This document shows, piece by piece, positions 29,394 to 39,636 of a stretch of DNA of 64,000 nt; the first letter of the stretch is position 1, and each line of letters begins with the position of its first letter. The notes below the pieces were generated by a model that worked only from the letters and a program-made list of their open reading frames with translations, made no database searches and was not told the origin of the DNA. The stretch lies in contig NC_018319.1 in NCBI RefSeq assembly GCF_000234665.1, forward strand, positions 434,001 through 498,000. Direction: 5' to 3'. Both the position numbers and the translations under genes were made by a program. The stretch is from Leishmania mexicana MHOM/GT/2001/U1103. Taxonomy: Eukaryota; Euglenozoa; Kinetoplastea; Trypanosomatida; Trypanosomatidae.

Positions 29394-31028
29394 CTACCCT
29401 TCCCCCGCCTCTACCGAACCGCGCCTCTCACCTCCTCGACATGCCCCCTCTTGATCTTGCGCCTCCTTCCGTTGGGGTGGCTTGCCAATGATGATCGGTT
29501 GCAGTGGCCTGCGCGCAGCAGGAGGTGCAGACACTGATGAGGGACCCTCACGTGGGCTGGCCTCCGCTGCCGCCGCTCCTTTCACTGGCTTTGCATGGGT
29601 CGATGACGCCTCGTACTTCCCAAACGCCTTCAGCGTCGGTAGCTTCTTCTTCTGTAGGCCCGCCTGCACCATTGCATCAAGCGCACTTGGTTGGGTGGAG
29701 TACAGGTCGCTCAGGTCTCGGGCCATGGGACGGTAGGAGTACTGCACGGGTTGTGGCACCACGTCGTCGGCATCCGCGATCGCGCTCTGCTTGAGCTTCC
29801 GCCGCTCGAGGCCGAAGGAAACCCAGACAGGCTCGGCGCGCACCATGTACTCGCAGAGACGCGCCTCAATAATGGCGACCACCAGCCCCTTCAGGCACAG
29901 TTCGCCCAGGGTGATGATGTGCGGCGGGAACGTGAAACCGGCCGGGTGCTCCTGCTCTGGCAGCAGCAGCCACCGCAGCTGTCCGAGGAGCTGACGCACG
30001 AATGCTGTCTTGCGCGAGAAGGCCTCCTCCTCTGACTTCTCCTGCAACTTCGCGGCCCGTGCGGCTTGCAGCTGCGCGAGCCGGGTCTTGGTACCGCTGC
30101 CGCCACCTGGGGCGCTCGCAGCGTCGGCCACGCTGTCGGAGGCGGACGACGACGACAATGACGACGAGGTCGTCGACAAGGACGCAAGCATGTCGTTTTC
30201 GTAGCCGCGCGACGCAGAGGAGCACGTCGCGATGCCGCCCAGCCCCATCGCGGCGGGCGAGCTCGGCCCGTAATGCTCGCGCAGTGCCACCTTGTCCAGC
30301 GTGTACATGCCGCACATGTCGTACACTGTCTCCATGTTGTAGCCGCACGAAATAAAGTCGAGGAGGTTCGAGTAATCCTGTATGAGGCCGTTTGGAAAGA
30401 GCCGCAGAAAAGGGCCCATCAGGCACTCGTGCAGCACCAGTGCACCTTGATGGTCGAGCCCGCGCAACCCACCGACCATGCGGCTGAGGTAGGTGTCACG
30501 GCTGCTGCCGAAGTGCACCATGCCAGCCTCTTCCAGTTTGACGAGGATCGCGTACAGCTCTGTGCGACCCTCGCTGTCCAGCTTGGAGAAGAGAGCGTGG
30601 TACGGCTCCACGCTGTCGATTCCGAGGTGCTCCATGAATGTTGACAACACCGCCTCCGGGTTCCACCGACGCGGCCACTCGGCCAGCTGTGAGTAGTGCA
30701 GGTCTAACAACGCGTGATCCTTGCGACTCTGGTGGTCTAGCCAACGCGACACCGGCTCGTTGCACAGCTCGCACCACTGCGGGTTTCGAAATACCCAGTT
30801 GCGCTTGTCGATCTGCCCGTGCATCATCGAGTATACGGGAACACTACCGCCCTCAGTTGGGTAGGGAGGCCGCAGGACATTCGCGCCGTTGTCTCCCGCG
30901 GCGTTGGCTGTCGTGACGCGTGCCCTGGAGGAGATGTTCGTGGAAGCGGTCCGCAACGCCCGCGTCATCACGGCGACGGCGGCGCGGCGAATGGGCGATG
31001 GTCTCAGCAGTGACGACGACGAGGGCAT
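29394..31028 (-). CDS. KREPB7: U1-like zinc-finger mitochondrial protein, probable RNA-editing complex subunit KREPB7
   Basis: This is a 544-residue protein. The N-terminus (1-45) is rich in Arg, Ser and Ala without acidic residues, like a mitochondrial presequence. A C2H2 finger of the U1-like kind follows: C86, C89, H99, H105. The KREPB editosome subunits join such a finger to a degenerate RNase III domain and partner the editing endonucleases; the helical part at about 110-250 could be that domain but was not proved. From memory, the T. brucei KREPB7 gene lies close to mitochondrial topoisomerase II on chromosome 9, which matches this neighbourhood. A Ser-rich insert lies at about 285-335. 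An alternative start is the ATG at 30968. Other U1-finger mitochondrial proteins remain possible. Confidence 0.62.
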   Translation of the reverse strand: MPSSSSLLRPSPIRRAAVAVMTRALRTASTNISSRARVTTANAAGDNGANVLRPPYPTEGGSVPVYSMMHGQIDKRNWVFRNPQWCELCNEPVSRWLDHQSRKDHALLDLHYSQLAEWPRRWNPEAVLSTFMEHLGIDSVEPYHALFSKLDSEGRTELYAILVKLEEAGMVHFGSSRDTYLSRMVGGLRGLDHQGALVLHECLMGPFLRLFPNGLIQDYSNLLDFISCGYNMETVYDMCGMYTLDKVALREHYGPSSPAAMGLGGIATCSSASRGYENDMLASLSTTSSSLSSSSASDSVADAASAPGGGSGTKTRLAQLQAARAAKLQEKSEEEAFSRKTAFVRQLLGQLRWLLLPEQEHPAGFTFPPHIITLGELCLKGLVVAIIEARLCEYMVRAEPVWVSFGLERRKLKQSAIADADDVVPQPVQYSYRPMARDLSDLYSTQPSALDAMVQAGLQKKKLPTLKAFGKYEASSTHAKPVKGAAAAEASPREGPSSVSAPPAARRPLQPIIIGKPPQRKEAQDQEGACRGGERRGSVEAGEG

Positions 31029-32147
31029 GTGCACGCTGCGGGACGGGAGGATAGCTAGGCAAGTCGCGAGAGAGAAAGATCGAGTCCGCCCCGCCGGCGG
31101 GATGGGGGAGCAGGGGTGGGGTGGGGGTGGGGGCCCTGGTGTGATCCCTTGCCTTGTAGGGAGGGCGTACGCGTGCGCCTCCTTCGTCCTTTCGCGGTGG
31201 TATGCACGTTGCTGAGAGATGGCACAACAGGACAGCGCACAAAGGGCAAGCAAGCGAGCGGCAACGTGCATTGGCACGCCCAGACAGACCATGCACACAC
31301 GCACGCCATCGGCAGAGGGTAGGTGAGTGGGGGGGCGTGTTGGAGAGGGAGGGAGGTTGGTAGTCACGATGCAAGATAGCGGAGGTGTTGGCGGCGGTGG
31401 TGGAGGTCACGGGCACCAACCACCCGGCACCGCAAGATGTCGCCCCCCCTCCCCCCACGCTAGGAGGAAGAGTGAGAAGGGGGGGGGGTCGGCAAGGGAC
31501 GAGGCTATGCCCTTCCCATCGCTCCCTCTCGTCGAGAGCACTTGTCCACAACGCTTGCACTGTGGGGAGGGGGTGGTGGTGGTGGACCGGCTGTAACGCC
31601 GTACTACGTCTGCGCAGAGCGTGTGTTTTTGGGGGTGGTGGTGGGAAGACGGAGACCAGGAGGCCGTGTTTCCGTGTCCACAGGTAGGTGTGCGCCGGTT
31701 TGGGTGTACGTTGGGCTGGCGCACAACCATCTACATCAAGAGGAGGTGTAGAGCGCAGCTGAAGGCAGACGGAAGTGAGGGGGTGGGTGGGTAAGAGGGC
31801 GCAGACTTCGGCGGCAGCGGCGCACCTACCAAGCGCAGAGTGACGGAGGGACGGCCAGTGCACCAGTCGCAGCTTCATCCTGCTCGAATCGGCACTGTAC
31901 ATCAGGCCGGAGGGGAGGGGAGGGGAGGGGTACATGCGAGAAAGAAATTACAGGCAACCGCACGCACGAAGCTGATGAGGAGGACGGGGCAGGAGAGCAC
32001 ACGGCAGGGCGGGGTTGGGGTCGGGCATCGAGACAGCCGGCCACCACTGCCACCAACACCGTCGCCTCCCCCTCCCTCCCTCCCTCCTCCTCCCTTCTTC
32101 GCTCCACAATAGACACGCGCCTGCATACATCTTGGAGAGCCGGCCGG
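31029..32147. other. Spacer between the IQ-motif gene and KREPB7 candidate
   Basis: This is G-rich and GTGG-rich on the plus strand (31327-31500, 31560-31660), so C-rich in the transcript, with a further GA-rich patch at 31911-31932. No gene was seen. Confidence 0.55.
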
Positions 32148-35100
32148 TTATGATTCGCTGGAGGAAACAACTCGGCGCTGCTTGCGGCGGTCGCGCATCT
32201 TTGCCCGGTGCAGCCGCCACGCCAGCTGAAGACTCTTGGCGCAGGTGTGACGGTACCGGTTGTAGACTTCAGCGCGGCTGGCGAAGGCCGCCACAAAGGC
32301 TTGGATCGTGGGGACCGTGGCCAGCTGAGCGGGAGTGCTGTTCGACACGATGTACTGCGCACTCGTGAGGTCCGTAGCGATCCCGAACCACTGCGGGTGC
32401 GTTGCCCGCAGGCGCAATATCATGTGCGACGTCAGCGCCTCTCCACCGGCCAATTGGAGATACCGCTCATCCTCTGACGACATCGCCGGCTGCGTGCCTT
32501 GGCCGTCGGAGCTGGCAAGCTGCCCACTGTGGATCCCCTTCACGGAGGAGCACGGCAGCAACGCTACCTGGTGATGGTCGGCCCGCTGCCTTACCTTCAG
32601 CCCCCGCTCACGCAGCCACCGTCGCCACCGACAGCCGCGACCAATTCGCTGAATGGTCTTCGACGCCTCGAGCACCTGACGCTCCCGTCGCGTCTGCTGC
32701 TCGAGCTTTCGCCGCTGCCCGAACTCGTGTAGTTGGCGCTGCCGGGCAGCCTCGCCCTCACGCTCGTGACGGATACATTGCAGTTCGCGAAGACTCACGC
32801 GCTCAAGCGGGGTTTTGTAGTCGCCCTCGCGCCGCGCCGCCAGCCCGCGCTGCAAGTACGCCTCGCACACATCCCCAGTGCAGCGGTCGAGAAGGCTGCG
32901 CATGACTGCCGTGTCTGAGCTCTTGTCCAGCTCTCGCGCCGCGGCAGCAGTCAATATATCTGAGAGCGCCTCAACTCCGGCGTGGACGCCGTCGCTCGAT
33001 CGCGGCTCCATCAGCGACGTGACCGCCGGTGCTGACAGTGGCGCAGGAGTCAGGGTCACGTGTATCGCGGCGAGTGATGCCCGTCGCGTGAGGACGGCGC
33101 TGAGTACCTCCACCTCTCGGCGGAGCCGCGCCGTGTGGAGTTGCACCAGACGATGTCGGTAACACCTCTGAATGCGCCGCGCGGCAGCGCTGACAAGCTC
33201 CGGCTGCATCTGCGGCACTGTAGTTCGACGCGTCGCTGAAAGCCGCTGCGCGTTGGTTGTACCACTGCGCACCGGGGGCGGCGCAGCAGTTGCCAACACC
33301 ATCGTTGCGCCCGTTTCCATTGTCGTGGCCGTAGACGGCGACCGCGGCCGGTGCGGGCGGATGTATTTGTCGCCGTCGTCGGGGGCTACGGCGGCTCGGG
33401 CGGAGCGGAAGAAGATGGAGGTGTCCTTGTCCACCCCACCAGAGGTGGCGGCGGGAAAGGTGGCCATTTTGAACGTGCGGAGTGCGGCGAGAGAGCGGTC
33501 CGCCCCAGCCTGCGACGTCATGCGGAGGAAGCGCGCACAGCGCACCTGCGGCGATGACGACAAGCCCCTGCTGTACTCGCAGGTGCGAGGTGTGACAACA
33601 CGGCGGAGATGGCGGTTCGAGGACGACGTCGTGGTGAGCGAGCTCGAGACGTCGAAGGCTACGCTGCCGTCTGTGAGGTCGTCGACAGAGTGGCTGTGCT
33701 TCGCGGTGGTCCGCTCGGCAGCCGCTGCAGCCCGATGCGTGAAGTTCTTTCGGGCCCAGTGCACACGTATTTGCCGCTGAAGCCGCAGTGCGGCGGCATC
33801 GCGGCGCTCCTCCTCGACGAGATAGGCCTCCCGCGCTGCGCGACGCTGTCGGCACAGACGAACGGCGAGCCGCTGACGCCACCACGTCTGAATGCGGACT
33901 GCACGCACGCTAAGCGGCAGCGAGCGGGCCAGCAGGTCCGGGGCCACGGTGGTCCAGTCCTCGATGGAAAGTAGCACAGCGTTCGCGCGGTACGCCGCGT
34001 TCACATGCCGGATCACGCTTGTCACCGCTTCCTTCGACGGCCCCGCGGACGTGAAGCCGGATGGCGGCAGCCACGACGCAGCGGAGTTGAGGGTGCGCGC
34101 CGAGCCTGGGGAAGCCGGTAGGTCCATGCTTGAGCCTGACACTAGGTTCGTCACCCGCGCCAGTGATCCGACGGTGCGACGCACCGCGCACCCCGACGCC
34201 TTCGCGCACGCCTCCGCTCCGTCCATGCCGATCAGGGACGCATTCGGAAGGTCCGCAAACGGCGGCTGCGGGCGAGCAGTGACGTTCGTCTTCCACACAG
34301 GGCGGACGAGGTCGCCGGGAAGCATGCGCCGAAAGACTTCACGGAGCACCTCGCACACGAAGCGCTGCGTACGGCGGCCGTGGACCACCGCCGCTGCGCA
34401 GTGAATGTTGGGCCGCATGCGGGGCAAGTACCCGGTGGCTCTGCTCGGCGGCGGCGCTACGGCGGTGGCCGTGTTCAGCTCGCCAGCTTCCGTGCCCGAT
34501 TCACGCATCACCTCCGTCGCCGTCGACGGGCTGTCCATCGCCTGCAGGGTGCGTCGCCATGCCACGAGCGTCTCCTCCACTGTATTGGGCCCGCTCGCCT
34601 CGACCGCTGAGCTGTATGTGTAGAGCCCCCTTGTGTCACCTGCGACGCTGTGCCTTGCCTGCTGAGGCGACTGAGTGCTGAGGGCGGTAGGAGCGACGTT
34701 CATCCCTGCCCTCGCTGCGTCGCCACCTTCCTGTGTCGCCTGCACCCCGCGTGTGACGAGAGTGTGTGCCGTGGCGACAGACCGCATCGTCGTCGAAACA
34801 CCAAACAACACGGCGTTATCCTGGAAGGCATCTTTGTTGACTTCCGCCACCTTACTGGAGACGGCGCCGACGGTATGGGAGGGGCAGGCCACCGTGGTGC
34901 CGCTGGTGGACACGATCTCCGCGTGTGGTAGCACTATGGCCGGCGACGCTGCCCCACCATCCTCGCGCTGGCCGTCGCCTTGCTGCTCGACCACCTCCGC
35001 TGTCGCTGCGCCGCTACCGCCGAGAGGCAGTTCTTGAAGAAGTGGCGACGAGTCTGACCGTGGCAATGCGTCGGACACGTGCGGTCTATTCGAGCTGCCT

Positions 35101-38012
35101 GCCGTGATGGAGGCGGACGACATGTTCGACCTGGACACGGTCGGCAGGGCCCTCGCAGTAGCGCTGGCGGCCGCAGGGTGGCGGGTGGCAGACGTGAGGG
35201 TGCAAGTGGGGCTTGCGCTGCCACGGCGGCGCTGCAGCGGTGCGGAGGTACACATCGGCAAGCCGGAGGGCGGCCGCGTGCCCTCCTCCGTCGCCGCCAG
35301 CGCACTGGCGGTGGAGGCCACCGGCGACTCGCTCGCCAGCAACGCAGGCAGTGTTGGCGAGGGCGGGACGGGGGTCATGTGCGCGGGCGTTGCTCCCCGC
35401 GCGTGTCCTCCACAGGGGGTGTCCACGCGACTGTACTGCTCGGTGGGGCGTCGGCTGGTGCTCCCGCGGTGCTGCGGGCCGCGCGGGTTGCGGTGCGTGA
35501 GGTGGCGGCGGGGGTTCCGGCTCCACTCTGCAAAGTCCTGTTGGCGAGACAGCGGGACGCGCGACTTCAGCTGTCGGTGTTGCGCCAGCCACTGCGCCTC
35601 CATCTCTTGCACTTTGGATTTCGAAGTCGCCAGATGCTGCTCGCGCGCCACACGGAGTTCGCGAAGCTGCCCCTCCGCACCTGGGGTGAGCTGCTGCGAC
35701 GGTGGTAGAGACGGCGGTGGTGGTGGCGGCAATACCTGCTCTTCCGTGAGTTGCGCCGCGGTGAGGGGGTAGTTTGGGGTAGCAGCCGCGCCTACCGAAA
35801 CAGGTGAAACGATCCGCACGGAATTCTCGCCTCCACCGCTGCCGGGGCTCCTGCTGACGCTCACGTACTCATGCGTTGCTGCTTGTCGCGCACGACTCGC
35901 CATCAGGGCCTCTCGTGCGCTGTAGGGTAGTCGGGAGAGAGCCAACTCGTCGCACTGCTCCAGCGCCCGGGCACCACGCTGATGCTGCGCTTTCAGACTC
36001 GTCATTGCGAGCTGCATCGTGTGCCGAACGTTCTGCACCGCGCGGGCCGCGGCTGCTGCGGCCGTGGACGTCGTCGCCGGCAGCCCTGTCAGAGATGGGA
36101 GGGAAGCAACAACGGTGGCACTCGATGGAAGAGGCAGCTGCTCCAGAGTCCTGCTTGGCGCTGCCGAGGACACCGAGCGCGGCGTCGGCATTGAGGTGAA
36201 GGTGGCGCTGATCGCTACGTGCGCGTCGTCGCTCGGCACACCTCGACCGACGTTCGGCTGAAGCAGTGGTGAGGAGACTACCACGTTGGTCGCAGAGGAT
36301 GCCGTGGCAAGCGCGCTAGTGGACACCGGCAGCAAGCGGCGCCGCGGAGTAAAAGCCTCCGCCACGTTAGATGGCGACTGTGCTGGATGCGGCACGTGGC
36401 TGCCGCTGGTGAAGGCACTGACAGCAGGATCCCGTGCGTCATCATCGGCACACCGTAAGGAACAGGAGGACAAGGCGGGGACGTGGCTATTCGCGGCCGA
36501 CCCCAACAGCGGCGATGCCGTCCGCAGCAGGAACGTCGTCCGCGCACTTTGGACGGAAGCGAAGCCAGCTTGGCCGCCAGCGTCACCACCAACGTCGTCG
36601 TCACCGCCGCCGACGCCCACATGCGATCCGCCCTCCTCGTGTTCGTCTGCGCCGTCGACGGACTTGGTCCGCGACACCAGCTGGGCTGAGTAATACAATG
36701 TGGTGGGATTTTGGCGGGTCACCGCCGCCGAGGAGGGTGGCGGCCCCCAGTTCAAAGAGGCGCTTGAGAAGGACCCAGACGAGCTCCGCAGATGCCGCTC
36801 CTCCAGCGCCTTGCGTGGGTAGCGGGGTATACGGTCCTCGCTCAGAGCGCCGTGCAGCTGCTGAACCGCACGAATGCCACCGTCGTCCTCCACGTTTCTG
36901 TCCTTCTCTGCGAGCGCCCCGACGTGACTGTGCGAGTGCAGCCGGTTGTGCAGAGCACCGCCAGCCACGTCGTAGGCTTGACAGTGATCCGTGCAGAATG
37001 TGCGACCCTCAGTGACGAGGGGCGGCAGGCACTTGAGTGCCTTCCACCGGTTAACGTACGACTCTCTGCCAATGGCGGTACCGCGCTCCGGTGGTGACGG
37101 GGGCGGAGGCGCATCACCGAGAAACGCCGCCAGCGCGGTAGATGTGGCGTGTTGGTGAGTGCTGCCACACGGCCCCGGAATGTTTGGCGAAGGAAGGCAG
37201 AGCGATGCCGACCTGCGGCGTTCGCCCTGCACAGGCGCCGAGAGACGAGCCGGCGGCGGCGGGGGACGAGCGGCGGACGTCTGCGTGCTTCTACCCTGTG
37301 CGTCCTGATTGGGAGCTGGCGGGAATGGCAACGCCATCGGCGCAGCGCGGGGCAGCTGTTGCAACTGCCACTGAAAGAAGCGGATGCTAGTTGCCGCCTC
37401 GCGCTTGTCCAGCGTCTCGTCCGCGTCGTTGCGCTCGATCCCCAGGTCAGGGTTATGGCGGTAGTAGTCGGCGTCGCGGCCCCGCCGGGCCTGCATAGCA
37501 GCCTCCAACCACGTCTGCAGCTGGGCTGTGCGGCTTGCCAAGACCGAAAAGGCGCGATGGTCCTCGTCGCTGCGCAGCACCACCGAGGTGCGTCGCCGCT
37601 CCGACGCTGCATCCACAGATGAGGGAGACAAGAAAGGCCTCAGCTCCGAGCCCGTCGCCTTCACACGCTCACTGAGAGAACCTGAGGTGCCCTGAGTGGT
37701 GGACGGAGGAGCAGCAGCAGCAGCAGCAGCAGTGGCTGCGGCAGCCTCCTCTGAGGATGCTGCCGGGGGGCTCGTGGCGATCTCCCCAAAGGCTGCTTGG
37801 CAGAGATTCAGGCACCGCTGCAGCTCGGAGAACCTCCCCTCTCGCAACAACATCTGAGCTACCGTGTGGGCGCCACGGATGTAGTCGAGGGTGGCGAGGA
37901 CGATACCATCCTCGTTGGCGTCATCGTCATGCTGCAGGGCGAGCAGGCCCGCCAGTTGCATCTTCAGAGAATCGATCTCCATCGTGATGGGCACCCCGCC
38001 TAAAATATACAT
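32148..38012 (-). CDS. Large IQ-motif (calmodulin-binding) protein of unknown function
   Basis: This 1954-residue protein has no recognised enzyme domain. Five IQ-like motifs, each a hydrophobic-Gln pair followed by basic residues, begin near I1374, L1411, I1614, I1787 and L1928, so calmodulin or a similar EF-hand protein is the likely partner. Residues 20-70 form short amphipathic helices of TPR-like character. Most of 100-1300 is low complexity, rich in Ser, Ala, Thr and Pro with Ala runs, and probably disordered. Arg-rich coiled-coil segments lie around 1395-1425 and 1740-1790. Such proteins are often cytoskeletal or flagellar in trypanosomatids, but nothing here proves that. The ATG at 38012-38010 was used; the open frame begins 23 codons earlier at a TTG, which is not a credible start here. 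Confidence 0.9.
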   Translation of the reverse strand: MYILGGVPITMEIDSLKMQLAGLLALQHDDDANEDGIVLATLDYIRGAHTVAQMLLREGRFSELQRCLNLCQAAFGEIATSPPAASSEEAAAATAAAAAAAPPSTTQGTSGSLSERVKATGSELRPFLSPSSVDAASERRRTSVVLRSDEDHRAFSVLASRTAQLQTWLEAAMQARRGRDADYYRHNPDLGIERNDADETLDKREAATSIRFFQWQLQQLPRAAPMALPFPPAPNQDAQGRSTQTSAARPPPPPARLSAPVQGERRRSASLCLPSPNIPGPCGSTHQHATSTALAAFLGDAPPPPSPPERGTAIGRESYVNRWKALKCLPPLVTEGRTFCTDHCQAYDVAGGALHNRLHSHSHVGALAEKDRNVEDDGGIRAVQQLHGALSEDRIPRYPRKALEERHLRSSSGSFSSASLNWGPPPSSAAVTRQNPTTLYYSAQLVSRTKSVDGADEHEEGGSHVGVGGGDDDVGGDAGGQAGFASVQSARTTFLLRTASPLLGSAANSHVPALSSCSLRCADDDARDPAVSAFTSGSHVPHPAQSPSNVAEAFTPRRRLLPVSTSALATASSATNVVVSSPLLQPNVGRGVPSDDAHVAISATFTSMPTPRSVSSAAPSRTLEQLPLPSSATVVASLPSLTGLPATTSTAAAAAARAVQNVRHTMQLAMTSLKAQHQRGARALEQCDELALSRLPYSAREALMASRARQAATHEYVSVSRSPGSGGGENSVRIVSPVSVGAAATPNYPLTAAQLTEEQVLPPPPPPSLPPSQQLTPGAEGQLRELRVAREQHLATSKSKVQEMEAQWLAQHRQLKSRVPLSRQQDFAEWSRNPRRHLTHRNPRGPQHRGSTSRRPTEQYSRVDTPCGGHARGATPAHMTPVPPSPTLPALLASESPVASTASALAATEEGTRPPSGLPMCTSAPLQRRRGSASPTCTLTSATRHPAAASATARALPTVSRSNMSSASITAGSSNRPHVSDALPRSDSSPLLQELPLGGSGAATAEVVEQQGDGQREDGGAASPAIVLPHAEIVSTSGTTVACPSHTVGAVSSKVAEVNKDAFQDNAVLFGVSTTMRSVATAHTLVTRGVQATQEGGDAARAGMNVAPTALSTQSPQQARHSVAGDTRGLYTYSSAVEASGPNTVEETLVAWRRTLQAMDSPSTATEVMRESGTEAGELNTATAVAPPPSRATGYLPRMRPNIHCAAAVVHGRRTQRFVCEVLREVFRRMLPGDLVRPVWKTNVTARPQPPFADLPNASLIGMDGAEACAKASGCAVRRTVGSLARVTNLVSGSSMDLPASPGSARTLNSAASWLPPSGFTSAGPSKEAVTSVIRHVNAAYRANAVLLSIEDWTTVAPDLLARSLPLSVRAVRIQTWWRQRLAVRLCRQRRAAREAYLVEEERRDAAALRLQRQIRVHWARKNFTHRAAAAAERTTAKHSHSVDDLTDGSVAFDVSSSLTTTSSSNRHLRRVVTPRTCEYSRGLSSSPQVRCARFLRMTSQAGADRSLAALRTFKMATFPAATSGGVDKDTSIFFRSARAAVAPDDGDKYIRPHRPRSPSTATTMETGATMVLATAAPPPVRSGTTNAQRLSATRRTTVPQMQPELVSAAARRIQRCYRHRLVQLHTARLRREVEVLSAVLTRRASLAAIHVTLTPAPLSAPAVTSLMEPRSSDGVHAGVEALSDILTAAAARELDKSSDTAVMRSLLDRCTGDVCEAYLQRGLAARREGDYKTPLERVSLRELQCIRHEREGEAARQRQLHEFGQRRKLEQQTRRERQVLEASKTIQRIGRGCRWRRWLRERGLKVRQRADHHQVALLPCSSVKGIHSGQLASSDGQGTQPAMSSEDERYLQLAGGEALTSHMILRLRATHPQWFGIATDLTSAQYIVSNSTPAQLATVPTIQAFVAAFASRAEVYNRYRHTCAKSLQLAWRLHRAKMRDRRKQRRVVSSSES

Positions 38013-39636
38013 GCGCTCACGTGTGCCGCTGGAGGTGAGGTGAGGGGAGACAGCGCTGCTCTTGCCCGCGATTCGTTCCAAAACGGAAAACGAAGATGAT
38101 GATGGTGGTGTGGCAGCTCAGCTGTGTCCACGGCGCGTATCCGCATGCCCGATAGGCGCAGGCGCAGGGGGGAGGAGGATGGGGGGGGGTGTCGTGTCGT
38201 TCCAGCCCTTCTCGCCCGCCCCTTCAAAAGACACATCAACGCGGTCAAGTCGTGTGCGCGTGTGTGTGGCGCCAATGTGAGGGAGAAGTGGGTGAGCAAT
38301 GCTACGGGAAGGGACCTTCACGGTCCGGCGCCTGTGCCAAGGAACAAAGAGATAGAGAAACGTCGGGAGGTCGGCGCGCGCACGGGAGGATGGACCTTTA
38401 CTGCAGACAAGAACAAAAGGCGCACGCGTGCAGACACGCAGGCAAGTGGGGCAGCGGGCATGCGAGACCCTCCGAGTCACAAGCATAACGAAGAAGGGGG
38501 AGGGGGGAGGAGAGTGGCAGCTGGGGAGCACGGACACGTTGCACACCATACTCGCCCACGACGCGCACCAGCGCACAGCTGCCACGTGCACAGACACCAG
38601 GCCCCGAAGGGGGCCGCATGCGAGCACAGGCGCGCGCGTGCACGCAGGTCGCTTCAGGCCCGACCAGAAGTGCCTGCTCCTAACAGCGGCCACCAACCCT
38701 CGCTATGCGGTTGCGTGCGAGTCTGATTACATCAACGTGGCCGCGTGAGGTGGGTGTGTGGGTGGGGGGGGGGTGGCACCTCTCCCTGCCCACCGCACAC
38801 ACTCCCCCCAATTAACGCATCGAGCAGCGCGACTACACCGCAAGTAAGGCAGAGGCGCACGAGAGAGAGAGGGAGGGGGGAGGGAGCGCGGTAGGGTGCG
38901 ACTGCCAAGCGTCACATCGACAGTGTGGCGACTTCGGTTTCTTGTGTGACAAATCTCGTCCGTGTTGCCGTTTCTGTTTTATATGCCATACGGGGGGAGG
39001 AAGACACGGGAGGAGGAGGAGGAGGAGGAGGAGGAGGAGGAGGAGAGGGGGGGGGCAGCAGGACGACGTTCCACGCAACACACACACACACACACACACA
39101 CACACATCCGTTACCCCCCCCCCCCCCCCCACCACCCCACCCCCCGCTACAGCACCAACAACGAATTATCCCAAAGAAAGGAGACGCTGAGCAGCGAATA
39201 GGCGCGCACAAACGCACGCACGCAGCAGCAGCGCTCGCGGGGGTGGTGGTGGCGGTGGCGCCAACGAAAAGGCCGACGAAGAAGGGGTGGGTGGGGTGGA
39301 AGGGGGAGGGGGACGGACGGAGGCCCTCGCTCAGTTTTCTAGTCGCACGGCAGTGGGATCCCGCCTACTTCGCTGGCTTGCCGACGCTGCGATGTCAAAG
39401 AAAGTGCCCTCCCCGCACCCCCACTTTGGTTTCTTGTAGAGCGTCGGACCCACACCCACACGCCCACACAAGCACGCATACATGCAGAGGCGAGAGGAAG
39501 ACGACGAGGCACGTAAGCGGCGGCCGCCCCAGCCGCTGGACATCTCTTTTCCCCCCTCGCCTGCCTTTCACGGAGAGACGCGCACACAACCGGACGCGCA
39601 CCGGCCCACCGCACGCACTCACTTCGAGTGCTTCCC
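38013..39636. other. Spacer between topoisomerase II and the IQ-motif gene
   Basis: It holds a dense cluster of simple repeats at 39009-39130 (GGA triplets, CA dinucleotides, then 17 C). The rest is mixed UTR sequence. No gene was seen. Confidence 0.6.
39009..39130. repeat. Compound microsatellite: (GGA)n, (CA)n, C17
   Basis: About 38 bp of GGA repeats lies at 39009-39046, a CA run at 39078-39106 and a run of 17 C at 39114-39130. All lie in the topoisomerase II 3' region. Confidence 0.93.

Noticed and set aside
29394..31367. 657-residue version of the KREPB7 candidate
   Set aside because: The N-terminal extension is low-complexity leader; a presequence-like start at 31028 (or 30968) fits better.
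32148..38081. TTG start for the IQ-motif protein
   Set aside because: Nuclear trypanosomatid genes start at ATG; the first ATG in frame is at 38012.
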